Of a stretch of 64,000 nt of DNA, positions 1-11,070 are shown one piece after another. How positions within the stretch are numbered: the first letter of the stretch is position 1; the number at the start of each line of letters is the position of its first letter. The notes under the pieces were generated by a model. The model was not told the DNA's origin. It ran no database searches and was given only the letters and a program-made list of their open reading frames with translations. Source of the DNA: Zychaea mexicana (Eukaryota; Mucoromycota; Mucoromycetes; Mucorales; Lichtheimiaceae); the NCBI RefSeq assembly GCF_025766255.1, contig NW_026516674.1, positions 496,001 to 560,000 of the forward strand. Reading direction: 5' to 3'. A program made the translations under genes and the position numbers.

Positions 1-100
1 ACTAGAGGTAGATCTACCACCTTCCTTTCATTGAGTGAATAGCAACAGCTTCATAGTATATTCAGCATTCATTATTAGGTATTATAAAGAGGACTGATTA

Positions 101-475
101 CAGTGGACCCCCTTTAATGTCAACCCTCAAGTACAGCTGAAAGTCCTGACGCCAACGGGGGTTGACGTTGAAGGGGGTGGACTATTCAGACACAAAGTTT
201 AACCGTATAGTAAAACTATTACGTAAACCAGCGTACCCGACACAGTATATGTATGCAACGGAGTCGTTCCTGACAATATATTTTCAACCAACAACAAAAT
301 AAACTCTTTTGCTTAGATATGTCTGACCTCAATAAGAAGTCAACCCTGGCCAAGGTGTTGACATTGACCTTATGTAGTTGAAATTTATCTCTGCTAAAAT
401 GTGAGGTTCTCAGAAAAAAGGTTGACGGTATCGGGGTTTGACATTAAAGGGGTTGACATTAAAGGGGGTCCACTT
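101..475. mobile_element. Short non-autonomous DNA transposon (MITE) with TA target-site duplication
   Basis: The left end (101-124) and right end (452-475) are inverted copies of one roughly 24-bp sequence that starts with CAGTGGACCCCC (left) or AAGTGGACCCCC (right, reversed). Only the outermost base differs. A TA dinucleotide lies directly outside both ends (99-100 and 476-477), as expected for Tc1/mariner/pogo insertions. There are extra subterminal copies: an inverted partner of the left end at about 158-182, and a tandem GTTGACATTAAAGG unit inside the right end. The element is 375 bp and has no coding capacity. The CAGTGG start resembles pogo-type ends, but the assignment to that branch is inference. 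Confidence 0.8.
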
Positions 476-482
476 TATATTA

Positions 483-990
483 TTAAACAAGACCATCATA
501 TAAACTGAGGGCTTGTACAATTGTAGGGTCCTTCTTTGATCCTTCCTTGAACTCTGCCATTGTTAAAGCACCATCTTTATCCTATATATACATTTGAATA
601 TGTAAGAGTTATATTAAACTGGTGCAATATTTATAAGCTGTAGGATGTGGGGATGCAGTTTCTCGAGGAGAAAAGAAAAAAATAACAATAAACCCAAATA
701 CTTGCCAAATCCATCAAGTCAAAGATCTTTTGAACTCGTTTCTCGGGAGTGTCCTCGTCCTCAGGCAATTTTACCATGTTACCAACCATCTTGTAAATGG
801 CATCCACAATACGAAGCATCTCGTCACGAGCTATCATATACGGCCATCATTGTCTATATCATACAGCTGTTGTTGTTGTTTTTTTGGTGCAAGACAGATA
901 AGAGTTATTAAAACCTTTACTCTGATTAAATGACATTCTTTGCCATCATTCTTATACAGTATACAATACCTGAAAAGCTCCTGGATACAT
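483..990 (-). pseudogene. Broken 3' part of an NCS-1/frequenin-like calcium sensor gene
   Basis: NCS-1 is a myristoylated EF-hand protein that regulates phosphatidylinositol 4-kinase. The last exon (483-581) encodes a DKDG EF-hand and the family C-terminus ending [10 protein letters not shown]. The upstream exon (from 706) encodes [19 protein letters not shown], diagnostic of NCS-1. They are joined by a GC-AG intron (donor GCAAGT at 705 reading down, acceptor ATAG). Further upstream the EF-hand stretch [10 protein letters not shown] (about 840-870) is out of frame with the rest: about five extra bases (TGATA) precede the codons for ARDEM, and the reading frame meets TGA. The roughly 45 residues that should precede it are missing. 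A ten-residue stretch near 960-990 (NKMYPGAF) may be a remnant of an earlier exon. The conserved frame with a frameshift and internal loss suggests a recent pseudogene, although an assembly error at the frameshift is possible. Confidence 0.65.
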
Positions 991-999
991 TTTGTTTAA

Positions 1000-2141
1000 A
1001 ATGTTTATTCTTTGGGATTATGTATCTACTGTAGAACCTTGTCTTCGAGCATCATTATTTTTGTTACATTTCTAGCCCCGTTTTTCGGTGAATAATATAT
1101 CCTATAACAGAGAAGAGGTATCGTGTAGACGATTATGATACTTATTGCTGAAGAAGCTTATCTTCTCTGGTCGTCATAATTTATGCATAACAGGCAGATT
1201 AACTATAAATTATTGTTATGCGTTGATGTTCACGATGACGAACCTCCGTCTCCCTTAGTATATCCATTCGTACTTTCTGTTGTTCTGGTACTCTTCCGCA
1301 AACCGATGAATTATGCTGCATTCTTTCGCCAATATACTTATATGAGCGGATTATTCTGAGCGTACTCCTCGGTCTAACTTGAATCAATTGGCAAGGTTGT
1401 ACATAATACATATCAATTGTAATATTTCAAGTTAAAAGCACGACATCATGGTGTCAGATGTTTATAACAAAAGTACTTTTACATGGTTTGACAACAGCAT
1501 CAGGATATTTCCATTTCGGAAAGCGTATTCGTAAGTTTACTCCCTTTTCCGATAAATTTCTGATCGCAGGCGTTCTACATTACTCCGCTTCTTCAGTATC
1601 GTTGTTGTCCAACCGTCTAAACGCTCTTTGAGAAAATCAGTAGCAGCTGAACACGCGCGCGTATGTGTGCGTGTGCAGATGAATAATGGCCATACATGAA
1701 TAGCCCCGGCGGGCCTACTATGTCTCCGTGTACATAAGGGTTGGTACGCGTGTATCTTAGCGGAAGAGGCTACTCTAGTAGGCAATTGGGGCGTTTACAA
1801 AACCTGCTACGTACACCATTTTTCGCGCCGCCGAATTTCCTGAGAATGCAAGCGATTTTTGTCTTACACCAGAACAATTTGTCAGCATTGAACAAACTCT
1901 TTGCTGGGCGTACAAGGTATAAAGCAAAAGAGCATATATAGTCATATCTCATTTTGCTACTTACCCAAGACTTTTTTTATCATTATTTTCCCACTTTGTT
2001 TTTTAAATCGAAATCACTCACCATCACCATCGAGTGCTACCAATAGCAAGCCTGTCACTACCACTATTACTATATGTCTACAGTTTGTGGTCAGAACGAA
2101 CGATAATTATCATACTCGTTCATTATATATAGCGTAGTGAT
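1000..2141. other. Gene-free stretch, nothing recognised
   Basis: The region lies between the NCS-1 remnant and the glutathione transferase gene. It has only short, overlapping open frames without family resemblance. A short CG/TG-rich run is visible at 1650-1680. The last few hundred bases are presumably promoter and 5' UTR of the downstream gene. Confidence 0.5.
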
Positions 2142-3180
2142 ATGCTAGGTGTTGCCGCTTTTTTTGCTGATATATCACTTGTCTCCACGACCTCGTTCTT
2201 TTTATATCATCAACTAATATAGCTGATAAAACTATACTTTACATTGGTACCACTTGCCCCTTTTCTCAAAGGGTGGCTATTGCCCTTAAAGAAGCCGGGA
2301 TCGAGCATGAAACGGTGTTAATTGATTTATCGAATAAGCCAGCTTGGTAAAACTAATTATTACACATTATAAAAGAAACCTCACTGCTACACTAATTGAA
2401 ATATGCTGATGGTTGCCACAAACCCTTCGTAATTGACTCATATAAAGGTATCAGGATGTTAGTATGGATAGAAAAATCCCGTCGCTCACCATTCAAGGCA
2501 GAAACCTTGCCGAATCGTCAGTTTTACTTGAGCTTATCAACGATTTGAATCCCGAGAAAAGGTATCCTCGCGCAGTTGATATCAAAAAAAGGCTCAACAG
2601 ACATCAATGCTAATACTCTTAGCAACCTTTAAATCGATGAAAAGGTTGCTCCCGAGTGATCCTATCAAACGCGCTCAAACTCGCTTCATTGTTGAATATT
2701 ATTGGACAAAGATTGCCCTAGTATGGTTTGGTCATTTCCACAATTTCAAGAACGCGGATCTGGCGAAATATGGCGACTCACTCAATGCCGCTTATGCCCG
2801 TGTAAGTTCAGTAAAACACGCGCACCCTATTGCACGTCATTATCCCAAATGGTAGTAGTAATTATAATAATAACACCTGTGGTACACCCTCCCAGCTCAA
2901 TGAATTGTTATTGGAACAAGCACCATCCGGTCCCTACTTTCTCGGATCCCAATACAGTCTCGCAGACGTTTTTATTGCGCCATTCTCATCCCGGCTTGAA
3001 ACATCCCACAAGGCCTTTTTGAAGGGCTTCCAAATTGACGCGATCAACAAATACCCTCGTGTCCAAGAATTCCTCAAGGGCATCACTGATCGTCCTACAT
3101 TCAAGGAAACCTATCCAGGTGACGATCTTATCATCGAAACTTTCCAACGTGCTTGGAAGATAGTGCCATCTGCGGTCTGA
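2142..3180 (+). CDS. Glutathione S-transferase, omega-like
   Basis: The predicted product conjugates or reduces substrates with glutathione in the cytosol. Exons: 2142-2148, 2223-2346, 2448-2561, 2645-2801, 2896-3180 (687 nt, 228 aa). The N-terminal thioredoxin-fold half carries the motif CPFSQR near residue 15, where omega-class enzymes have a catalytic Cys. It is followed by the cis-proline segment KIPSLTIQG and AESSVLLELIND, which bind glutathione. The all-helical C-terminal domain starts at LLPSDPIKRAQTRF and includes the family motif YSLADVFIAPF. The first exon is only seven bases (ATGCTAG). It was chosen because it is the only nearby ATG giving a clean GT-AG junction into the conserved ADKTILYIG start. 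The acceptor at 2644 (GAAAAG) has a poor pyrimidine tract but keeps the frame. Muskelin follows 228 bp downstream on the same strand. Confidence 0.85.
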
Positions 3181-3408
3181 TCGACATCCTATTGCAATTA
3201 TACAAAAAAAAGGGTTTTCATCTTGTGGGTGCTTTATGCATTCAACTAACAAAAAAAAAAGGAAATAAAAAAATTCTTTGTATTTCAACTGTTTTTTCCT
3301 CTAACATACCAACAAACATAGTTTTCTCCTGCGCTCCTACATTATTGCGTATTGCATACTAATGAACTGACTGTAAAAAATATATCGCAATTAAAAAAAT
3401 GGCTTGCC

Positions 3409-6400
3409 ATGAAAAAGACAAAAGAGCAGGAAGAAAAGGAAAAGTCGGCGGAGGCGGTCATCACCGGCAGTATTACAAAACATCTTTCAATGGATTGTCA
3501 CGATAATCCTATGTCTTCTTCCTTTGTTGACGACTGTATCAACGCTGCCGCGGATCCATTTCCCGTGGCTGCTGGTGCTGGTGCTGCTACTACCACAGCA
3601 GAGCCCAATACTGGTAGTGGCAAGGTATTTGAGAAACCTCTCCGCTATTCCCCGTCGTCGTCGTCTTTGTCGTCTTTGTTATGCCGCCCGCCATCTTCCT
3701 TCAACTCTCAATGGCACAATGCATCGCCTCCCAACATTTATGGAGGGTTGGCTAAAATTGGAGACGACTCAAGCCGTAGCTCTGATCGAGGTAACATTGT
3801 AATTCTTGGTCTTACATTTGCGCCTTGCCTTTATGTAATACTTTATTCTTGTTGCTTTTCGTGGCCGTACTAGTTACAAAGTTAATAGCCGAAAGTCCAC
3901 AAGTCAGGCTGTCGTATACTGTGCATGATTTTTCTTCGTACTGTGGTACATACCATCCTAATAGTATTCGCGAAAATAAACCTGCCGAACAGTCGTCGCG
4001 ATGGTCATCGGGAACTCACGATCAGGCGCAATTCGTAATGTTACGTCTTGATAAGCCGGTAGTTGCCTGTATTGTATCTTATTTTTTCTGTTTTTATTCT
4101 GTGATCAAGAAGCTTTTTGCTCCCAAAATAGTTGACAGTTCTCAAACGTTTTATCCTTAGGTGCCATCACGTTTGGCAAATTCCATCGAGGTAAACATGG
4201 TTCTATGTAATGATATTATGCGTGAAAAAAAAGCCGTCGATGTGTAGTGATATGTACTAATGTAAGCAACAAAAAACACTAGCCCATGTATGTAACCTTA
4301 GAGAATTCAAGGTGTACGGCGGTATGGACACAGATGACATGGTGGAGTTGCTGCATACAGGTAAACAAAGAAATCTGCACGAGGGAATCCCTGATGTGTG
4401 ATGCAGGCTAAGCTAACGTATGTAACACAATGGAAAAAAAAGGTTTGCAAAACAACACAGAACCCGAGTCGTTTTCTTTGCTTTATGCTCTGCGTAACCT
4501 GGTTAGGATTGTTCCTGATTTCCCTTGCTTTTATTTCGTTTTTCTTCATTATGGCTAATGAACAAAGCATTTCAGATATTCCCGGTGCAATACATAAAAA
4601 TCGTTCCTCTTGCTACGTTTGGCCCTAATTTCAATTACAGTATCTGGTTTGTCGGGCTCAAAGGCCATAGCGATGAAAGAACCATGAATCAAGTCATGTA
4701 TGAGTATCAGAATGTAAGTTGTATACAAAGGGAAATCTATGATAAAGTGGATCAAAACTATACTAATAAACATATAGTACCGAGAAATGGAAACGATCCG
4801 ACTATGCTTGAAGCATTTTCGCCAAAGAAACATGATGGATATATTCTATCTGATCCAAGATCGAACCGGCGTTGAGCTCGAGAATTCCTTTCTCACTCAA
4901 CTACACAAGCATCTTGTTCAAGATGCTGATTTTACAGCAGCGGAGCAAGTTTTGGAAGCAGCTCATGCACGTCATATCTTCAAGGATTATGCAGCAAATG
5001 CAGAGTATACGCCTATCTGGAAGCGAATATGGGCTACCAATGAAGGTGAGTTAAATAAAAGAGCTCTGCCATCTTGTAGTGAACCGCTGTATATTGTTTT
5101 AACTTTATCCAATTATATGCTACGGGTTGCTAGATGGTGATGCCCCATGCGGTCGAGGAGGTCACCAGATGTGCATTGATGTGGAAGAAGAAAAAATCTA
5201 TCTGTTTGGCGGATGGAACGGATACTGTGATTTGTCCGATTTGTGGTGCTATCATATTCGTGAAGGTCGTTGGCGACTACTTAGTGCTGATACGAGAGAG
5301 TAAGAGAGATATGAACACACGCATATGAATTGTTGAAAAACCTGTTTTACAAAAGTTTCTAATTTAACGTAACAATCCCCTCTATAATTCAATCTACTTT
5401 AGTCAAGGTGGCCCTGGCCCTCGATCATGTCACAAGATGTGCTTTGATCCAGATACGAAATCTATTTTTGTTTTGGGTCAATTTGTTGAACCATCTGCTA
5501 TCTTAACGACCAACTTGGACTCGGACTTTTTCAGATACTTTGTTGAATATGATCAATGGGTCAAGATCAGTGATAATACTGCGGTAAGCGGATATGTCCC
5601 CCATAATAAAGCGCCGGGGGAGGAATACGAGATATATACTTACGCTAATAAATCCTATATAGAGAGATGGGGGCCCTGAATTGATTTACGACCATCAAAT
5701 CTGTATCGACTCTAAAACTTCTGAACTCTATGTATTCGGAGGACGAGTCGCATTCGTGGATCCAAATGGTCACAATTATGGCGGCTTGTACTCGTACCAT
5801 ATCCCTACAAACACTTGGCAGCTCATCCGGTAGGATTTCCTGAACCATTATGCAACAGGAACGATTGCGCAGACATATGATTTAACCACATGACATAATC
5901 TCAATATAGAGAGGATGGTGCAGCCAGATCAAGTATCTTCTTGTCATCTGGCCCGCAAAACGCGATGAATTTCAATCGGTTTGACGACAATGTACCACTA
6001 AAGTCACGTGTCGGTCACTCGATGCTATTTAATCCATGTACGCGAGGTTTGTACATATTCGCTGGCCAACGTGTCAAGGATTATTTGGCCGACTTGTACT
6101 GCTACACGATCGACAACGACCACCTCGTAGAATTGGCACCTGAGCATTCAAAAAGCTTTGGGCCCAGGGCCGGATTCACACAGCGAGCGACAATCGATCC
6201 GACCGCACAGGAAATCCACGTGTTTTCAGGATATCGCGTGCGGCAAGGATCCGATACAATCGTGAGTGAATTCTGGGTATACAACATTGAGCAAAATCAG
6301 TGGAAGAATGTGTACCAAACAGACAAGCGATGTGACGAAAATGGCAAAAGCGAGCGCCCTTGCCCTCGCTATGCACATGACATGGTCTACAATCCAGTCA

Positions 6401-7137
6401 CCAAGACACAGTATATCTTTGGTGGCAATCCTGGTGAACAGCGACAACCACAGCTAGGCGCCTCTATTGAAAACGGTTGCAAACGGCTGTCTGATTTCTG
6501 GGCGCTTCAATTGACAAAGTACAAAAAAAAAACAGACTATATTGATATAGAAGACGGAAGGACAGGGATTTTGAGATATATTGACAGGTGTGTTTATTCT
6601 TTTGATGTAGGCCAGATCCTGCTGGTGTCTTTAGAAAGTGTTTGCTTATGCTTCGAATGCAAAGACTTGAGGAGCTATGCAAGCTTGCCAATCGACGAAG
6701 GATGGTGCCCGGCAATGTGTGTGACGAAACACTGCAAGCTTTAGAGTATTTGCAAAGCCAAGTTGCGGTTTTGGTCGACCATAATATTGAGGAAGAATCC
6801 AACCAATTTCATCAACTATGCGCGAAACTATGTCTTTTGCCACCAGTACCTCCATCATCATCATCACCATTATCATCATCGGAAATAACTGCTAGTAGTA
6901 CTAGAGAGCTAGAGGAAGCGAGAGCCAGAGGTCGGTGAAGGTTTCTTTTGTATATTTGTGTATAAGCATGTTTAAAAAAAGTAGTTGTTATACTAACAAG
7001 CGTCTATTCTGCTTTGATTAGACGAGGACGAATCATTTGAAGAACGCACACAGCTATTTGAGAAAATACTGGATTACTTGCCGACAGAAATGAAAGAGCC
7101 ATCTGGACAACTACTAGACGCAGTCAAGTTTGTCTAG
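3409..7137 (+). CDS. MKLN1: Muskelin (discoidin, LisH/CTLH and kelch-repeat protein)
   Basis: Muskelin is a substrate-receptor or scaffold subunit of the GID/CTLH ubiquitin ligase. There are 13 exons: 3409-3790, 3889-4068, 4161-4190, 4283-4360, 4443-4501, 4576-4713, 4778-5045, 5134-5299, 5403-5583, 5663-5829, 5910-6518, 6611-6930, 7022-7137. The total is 2694 nt, 897 aa (human protein about 735). A Ser/Gly-rich extension of about 130 residues with no family match precedes the discoidin-like domain (LSYTVHDFSSYCGTY, ITFGKFH, YIKIVPLATFGPNFNYSIW). LisH/CTLH helices follow (LCLKHFRQRN, LVQDADFTAAEQVLEAA), then kelch blades with FGG signatures (YLFGGWNG, YVFGG, YIFAGQR, YIFGGNPG), then the conserved tail ERTQLFEKILDYLP. 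Exon 3 is only 30 nt. The start at 3409 is the first in-frame ATG. The 6930 donor (GTCGGT) is weak but is the only one keeping frame. Confidence 0.93.
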
Positions 7138-7411
7138 AGCCTACATTATTACATATTAGAGATTATCCCCAACTCCTTCATTTTGTTTTGCCTAGTCCAA
7201 CCCAGAATTTTTATCTTTTCGCTTCTCTCGCCAAAACAACGCGCACATACACACACATACACACACGCTTGTTAACAATATTACATATCTAAAAGGGAAT
7301 TATATTTCCTCTCTTTTCTTCCCTTTGCCTCTACAATAACACCAATTAGTCGTTTTTTTACATCTCCGATAAACTACAGTCTTCTTCCTTTCACATCCTT
7401 CATTAGAAAAG

Positions 7412-8260
7412 ATGCAGTGGCCAAATACAACAAAACACGTGATGATCGATGCACACATATGGATCATGATGACCGTGTGGATGGTCTTTGTGCCGCTGGC
7501 TGTGGGTGTTGCGGCATACGGCCGCCATTTTGATAAGCCCTGGTGGGCCAAGGCACACATGTTGATTATGGGATTTGGCGTCGCCATACCCATGACTGCC
7601 GCCGCGATTCTTGGTATCGTCGCAACGAAAGGATTTCTTCCCAGAGCCCACCTGGTAAGTCATTATTACGATTAATTGGATAGCAATGCACCTTGTCAGC
7701 GCTTTCTCTCTCTCTCGCACACACACAAAAGTGTTTATTACTTGAGTGAGTGTGTATATGCTGTCAGATATACCATCAACATCAACAAAATAAGTGATAT
7801 ATTGACTCTATATAATTAATTTCAGATACTCGGTACCATTATCATCCTCGGCGCATGGTTCCAGATTGGACTTGGAATTGTAAACCATATCATTTTCCGC
7901 ATTCACGGTCGTGCCAAAGGTGCAAAGCGACCAGTACAGAATGCTATCCACGTGTGGCTTGGCCGCTTGCTGGGCATTTTAGCCATGATCAACATTCCGC
8001 TGGGTATGTATATGCATCATTCGCAGTTATCGTGGTACATTGGCTATGCGATATGGGTGACTCTATTATGCGGTGCATCTGTTGGACTGTTTTGGAAGAT
8101 TGGCAACCACAATACGCAAAAGGAACAACGGCGAGCAGAGATTATGTTTACAGAAGAAGAATCGAATGGCGATATTGGAGAGAAGGAGAAACCAGGACCG
8201 GAAACAAAGGTGTCAGGCAACAACAATAGTAGCAGTAGTGGTAGTAGTAAAAATGAATAA
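7412..8260 (+). CDS. Cytochrome b561-like multi-pass membrane protein
   Basis: There are two exons, 7412-7654 and 7826-8260 (678 nt, 225 aa). Five or six hydrophobic helices are visible. They carry histidines in the b561 pattern: His in the first helix (DAHIWIMM), in KAHMLIMG, in IVNHIIFRIHGR, and in AIHVWLGRLLG. That spacing suits haem ligands, so a transmembrane electron-transfer or ferric-reductase-like role is likely. There is no DOMON or signal sequence in front; the protein begins almost directly with the first helix. The C-terminal 50 residues are polar and Ser/Asn-rich, probably cytosolic. The gene starts 275 bp after muskelin on the same strand. Family placement is firm at the fold level; the substrate is unknown. 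Confidence 0.8.
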
Positions 8261-8357
8261 TCATCCACTATGATATCATTATTTTCCGCCATCGTCTTTG
8301 TTTGTTATATTTGTAGCTGTTGTTCTTTGTTGACTCTCTTATCTTTGTGTGCGTTCT

Positions 8358-9541
8358 TTACATCCCGATGTAGCCACGACTTGCGTAGTGCATGGCATTT
8401 TTCAGTAGATAAAAGTACATTCTACGACGGCTAGAGCCTAGATAGGTGGATGATTCTATATACTTTTCATATTCTTCGGGCGACATGCCCTCGATGTTTT
8501 CCCAGAGGTTCTTGATCATCAGTTCGACATGGTCGCCTACCACGCCATCCACTCCCAGGGCCAAGCACTCATGCATCTGCTCCACCTCGTTGATCGTCCA
8601 GGTGATCACTTTTTTGTTCAGAGAACGGGCCTCCTTCAAAAACGCATGACCGTCCGCATCTGCAAGTGCAGCAAAGGGTATGCTTAGATAATCAGCGGTA
8701 TGAAGGAAATGCTTGCGGGCCGCAGCGAGGGAAAGGCCAATGAAGCAAATGGGAAACCCAATCTTTTGAGCTTCGGGCAAGAAATCAACGTGCCATATGC
8801 CAATCACCAATTGGCGAGCAAGGGTGTCCATGTGGTCACCAAATTCAGTTTTTAGTAGTTTATGCACCGCTTCCATGATTTCAATTGGGTTATCAAACTA
8901 ATTGGATTTAGGGTTATCAGCAGCAGTTTAAACAAAGGGTCTTTCCCACAAGTGATATAACATGCGCCCATTCTTCCTCCCGACGCACATGCAGTACATA
9001 CCTTGATGTCGATAATCATGTACATATTTCTGTCAATAACATCCTGACGCAGCATAAGCTTCACCACGTCTCTAAAAAGGGGTATAGGCTGCGGTGGATC
9101 CGACTTTGTTTCAAGGCCATCAATGTAACCATGATAGTTGACCTCTCCGATCTTTCCGTGGCCAGTCGTCGTACGATTCAACTTCATGTCGTGCATCATG
9201 ATGATCTCGCCATCCTTTGTCAGTCGAATATCTATGTTGAGCGAAAATGTTTTGTTTAAGAGGGGGCAGCGTTCCCATGGCAACGAATTTCTATTACTCC
9301 TTTTTACCTCCTTCCAACGCTGTTGCCTTGGCTTCAACACCTTTTTCATACGACAACATGGTATTTTCGGGGTATTTGCCGGAATAGCCACGGTGAGCAA
9401 TAACACCGGGTAAGTCTATTTTGCAAACATAGGATGTGCATATATGCAGACTTGATTTTAGAAACCTTGTTGTTTAAATTTATCTTTTGCTCAACCTTGA
9501 ATTTCCCGGTACTTGCTTGGAATACTGGAGTCTATGGTCAT
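8358..9541 (-). CDS. Glycerophosphodiester phosphodiesterase (GDPD family)
   Basis: It hydrolyses glycerophosphodiesters to sn-glycerol 3-phosphate and an alcohol. Exons read downward: 9541-9496, 9415-9308, 9231-9002, 8897-8358 (924 nt, 307 aa). The TIM-barrel GDPD signature is intact: IAHRGYSGKYPENT with catalytic His23-Arg24, metal ligands Glu50 and Asp52 in EGDIRLTKDG, and His65 in MMHD. Later family segments include VITWTINE and GVDGVVGDHVELM near the C-terminus. There is no signal peptide, so a cytosolic enzyme like the GDPD1/GDPD3 or bacterial UgpQ type is more likely than the large SPX-ankyrin GDE1 type. The start at 9541 puts 15 residues before the first junction and gives a clean GT-AG intron. 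It converges with the b561 gene, 97 bp between stop codons. Confidence 0.92.
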
Positions 9542-10162
9542 ATCCTTTGCTTGTTTTGTGAATAAAAAAAAAGTAGGAAAAGGGAAAGAAAAAAAATATC
9601 AACAGCACTACGCATTCAGGTCTAACTGAATTTAAATAAACGATCGGTCTCTGTCTCTCACTCTTCTTTGCGTACTTGGCAAGGTACCAAAACGCTAAAA
9701 CGGGTCAACAAAATGCCAAAAAGGCACTGAAACCCAATCACATGCTATGCCTAATCCATGTCTCCGCAAAAACCGGACCGATATAAACCATTGATAACCT
9801 AACACTAATGATGCGTTTAAGAAATTTGAAAGGTAACACTCTGACGACAGAAGAAATTCTGTTTGGAAATAGTGACCAACTTGGCAGTTACATAACATAG
9901 TTCATCAGGTCGAGTTGCATAGCTCCTTATTGCTGAGCAACTCATTATTAGATGGATCATGATTGCATAAAGCGAGATCGTCGGTTTAAAAATGACGTAT
10001 GTTGGCAAAAGATGATCGTAGATACTATTACATAAGCAGCAGCAGACGTACAGTTTAAGTTAATGTGAAGATTGAGAAGAATTCTTTATTTTTTATGTTG
10101 TAACAAAGACAAAAAAAAAGATGATGATTAGGATGGTTTTAAAGTGTTATATTTGTACATGC
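9542..10162. other. Intergenic region between GDPD and EF-1 beta
   Basis: No coding region or RNA gene is recognised. The part near 9542 is presumably the GDPD promoter and the part near 10163 the EF-1 beta 3' UTR. Short A-rich runs lie at 9569-9597 and 10110-10120. Confidence 0.5.
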
Positions 10163-11070
10163 TTAGATCTTCTGCATGGCAGCAACATCGACGGACTGAA
10201 CGTAGTCCTCGAGCTCGCAGATGGCATCGGTCAAGTCATCCATGGCAACCTAATAAAAGCATGCAGTCAATAAATGATGTTTCTTTACATACCCTTCCTT
10301 TCTCATAATACCCAAGTTGCACTTTTAAATAAAATTATCCTTTTACCTTGTCATCCTCAACAACGCAGTTGATCTGGAGCTTCTTGATACCATAGCCAAC
10401 GGGGACGTGCTGGAAACCACCCCACAACAAACCGTCCATCTTGATATCACGGACAGCCTTGGTCATCTCATCAACATCAGTCTCATCATCCCAGGGCTTG
10501 ACATCCAAGGTGACGGTGGTCTTGGCAAGAGGCTTGGGCTTAGCAGCCTTCTTGGCCTGGTATTCAGCGAGGCGCTGAGCCTTGATCTTCTCGGCCTCCT
10601 CATCAACTTCTTCGTCGTCAGAGCCGAAAAGGTCCATATCGTCTTCGTCCTCAGCGGCAGCGGGGGCAGCATCCCTTTATTTTTTTTTAAAAATAGAGAC
10701 ACACGAATCAATACAACTTGAACTTACAAGAGCGCAATCTCCCCACCACAAGTTCATTGCATCAATTAATATAGCAGCTAAAACTTACTTGTTGACTTCG
10801 GCGAACCACTTGCCAACAGCGGGGAACTCGGCAGAGGGAGCAGAGCCGAGGGCCTTGGCAACGGCAGCATCAGCAGCAGCCCTGTAATGAATGACAATGA
10901 ATTGACATAAAAAAACGCGTTTAGTCGAGTATATAAAAATTAAACAGATTATAAAAAAAAAGGCAGGGCAGTAAGTAGATTCTGTATACGCACGATTCAA
11001 CGTATTTGTTCTCGGCAAGGTAGCCTTCGAGAATGTGGAGAGCCAAAGGAAGTTCAAGAGTAACGGACAT
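10163..11070 (-). CDS. EFB1: Translation elongation factor 1-beta (eEF1B alpha subunit)
   Basis: It is the guanine-nucleotide exchange factor that reloads eEF1A with GTP. Exons read downward: 11070-10994, 10881-10789, 10674-10347, 10249-10163 (585 nt, 194 aa, normal for fungi). The N-terminal GST-C-like segment ends in [13 protein letters not shown]. An acidic linker contains [14 protein letters not shown], the typical CK2-type site. The catalytic EF1-GNE domain runs from [16 protein letters not shown] through [19 protein letters not shown] and ends [16 protein letters not shown] and a terminal Lys-Ile. All features are intact. The gene should be strongly expressed. Confidence 0.97.
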
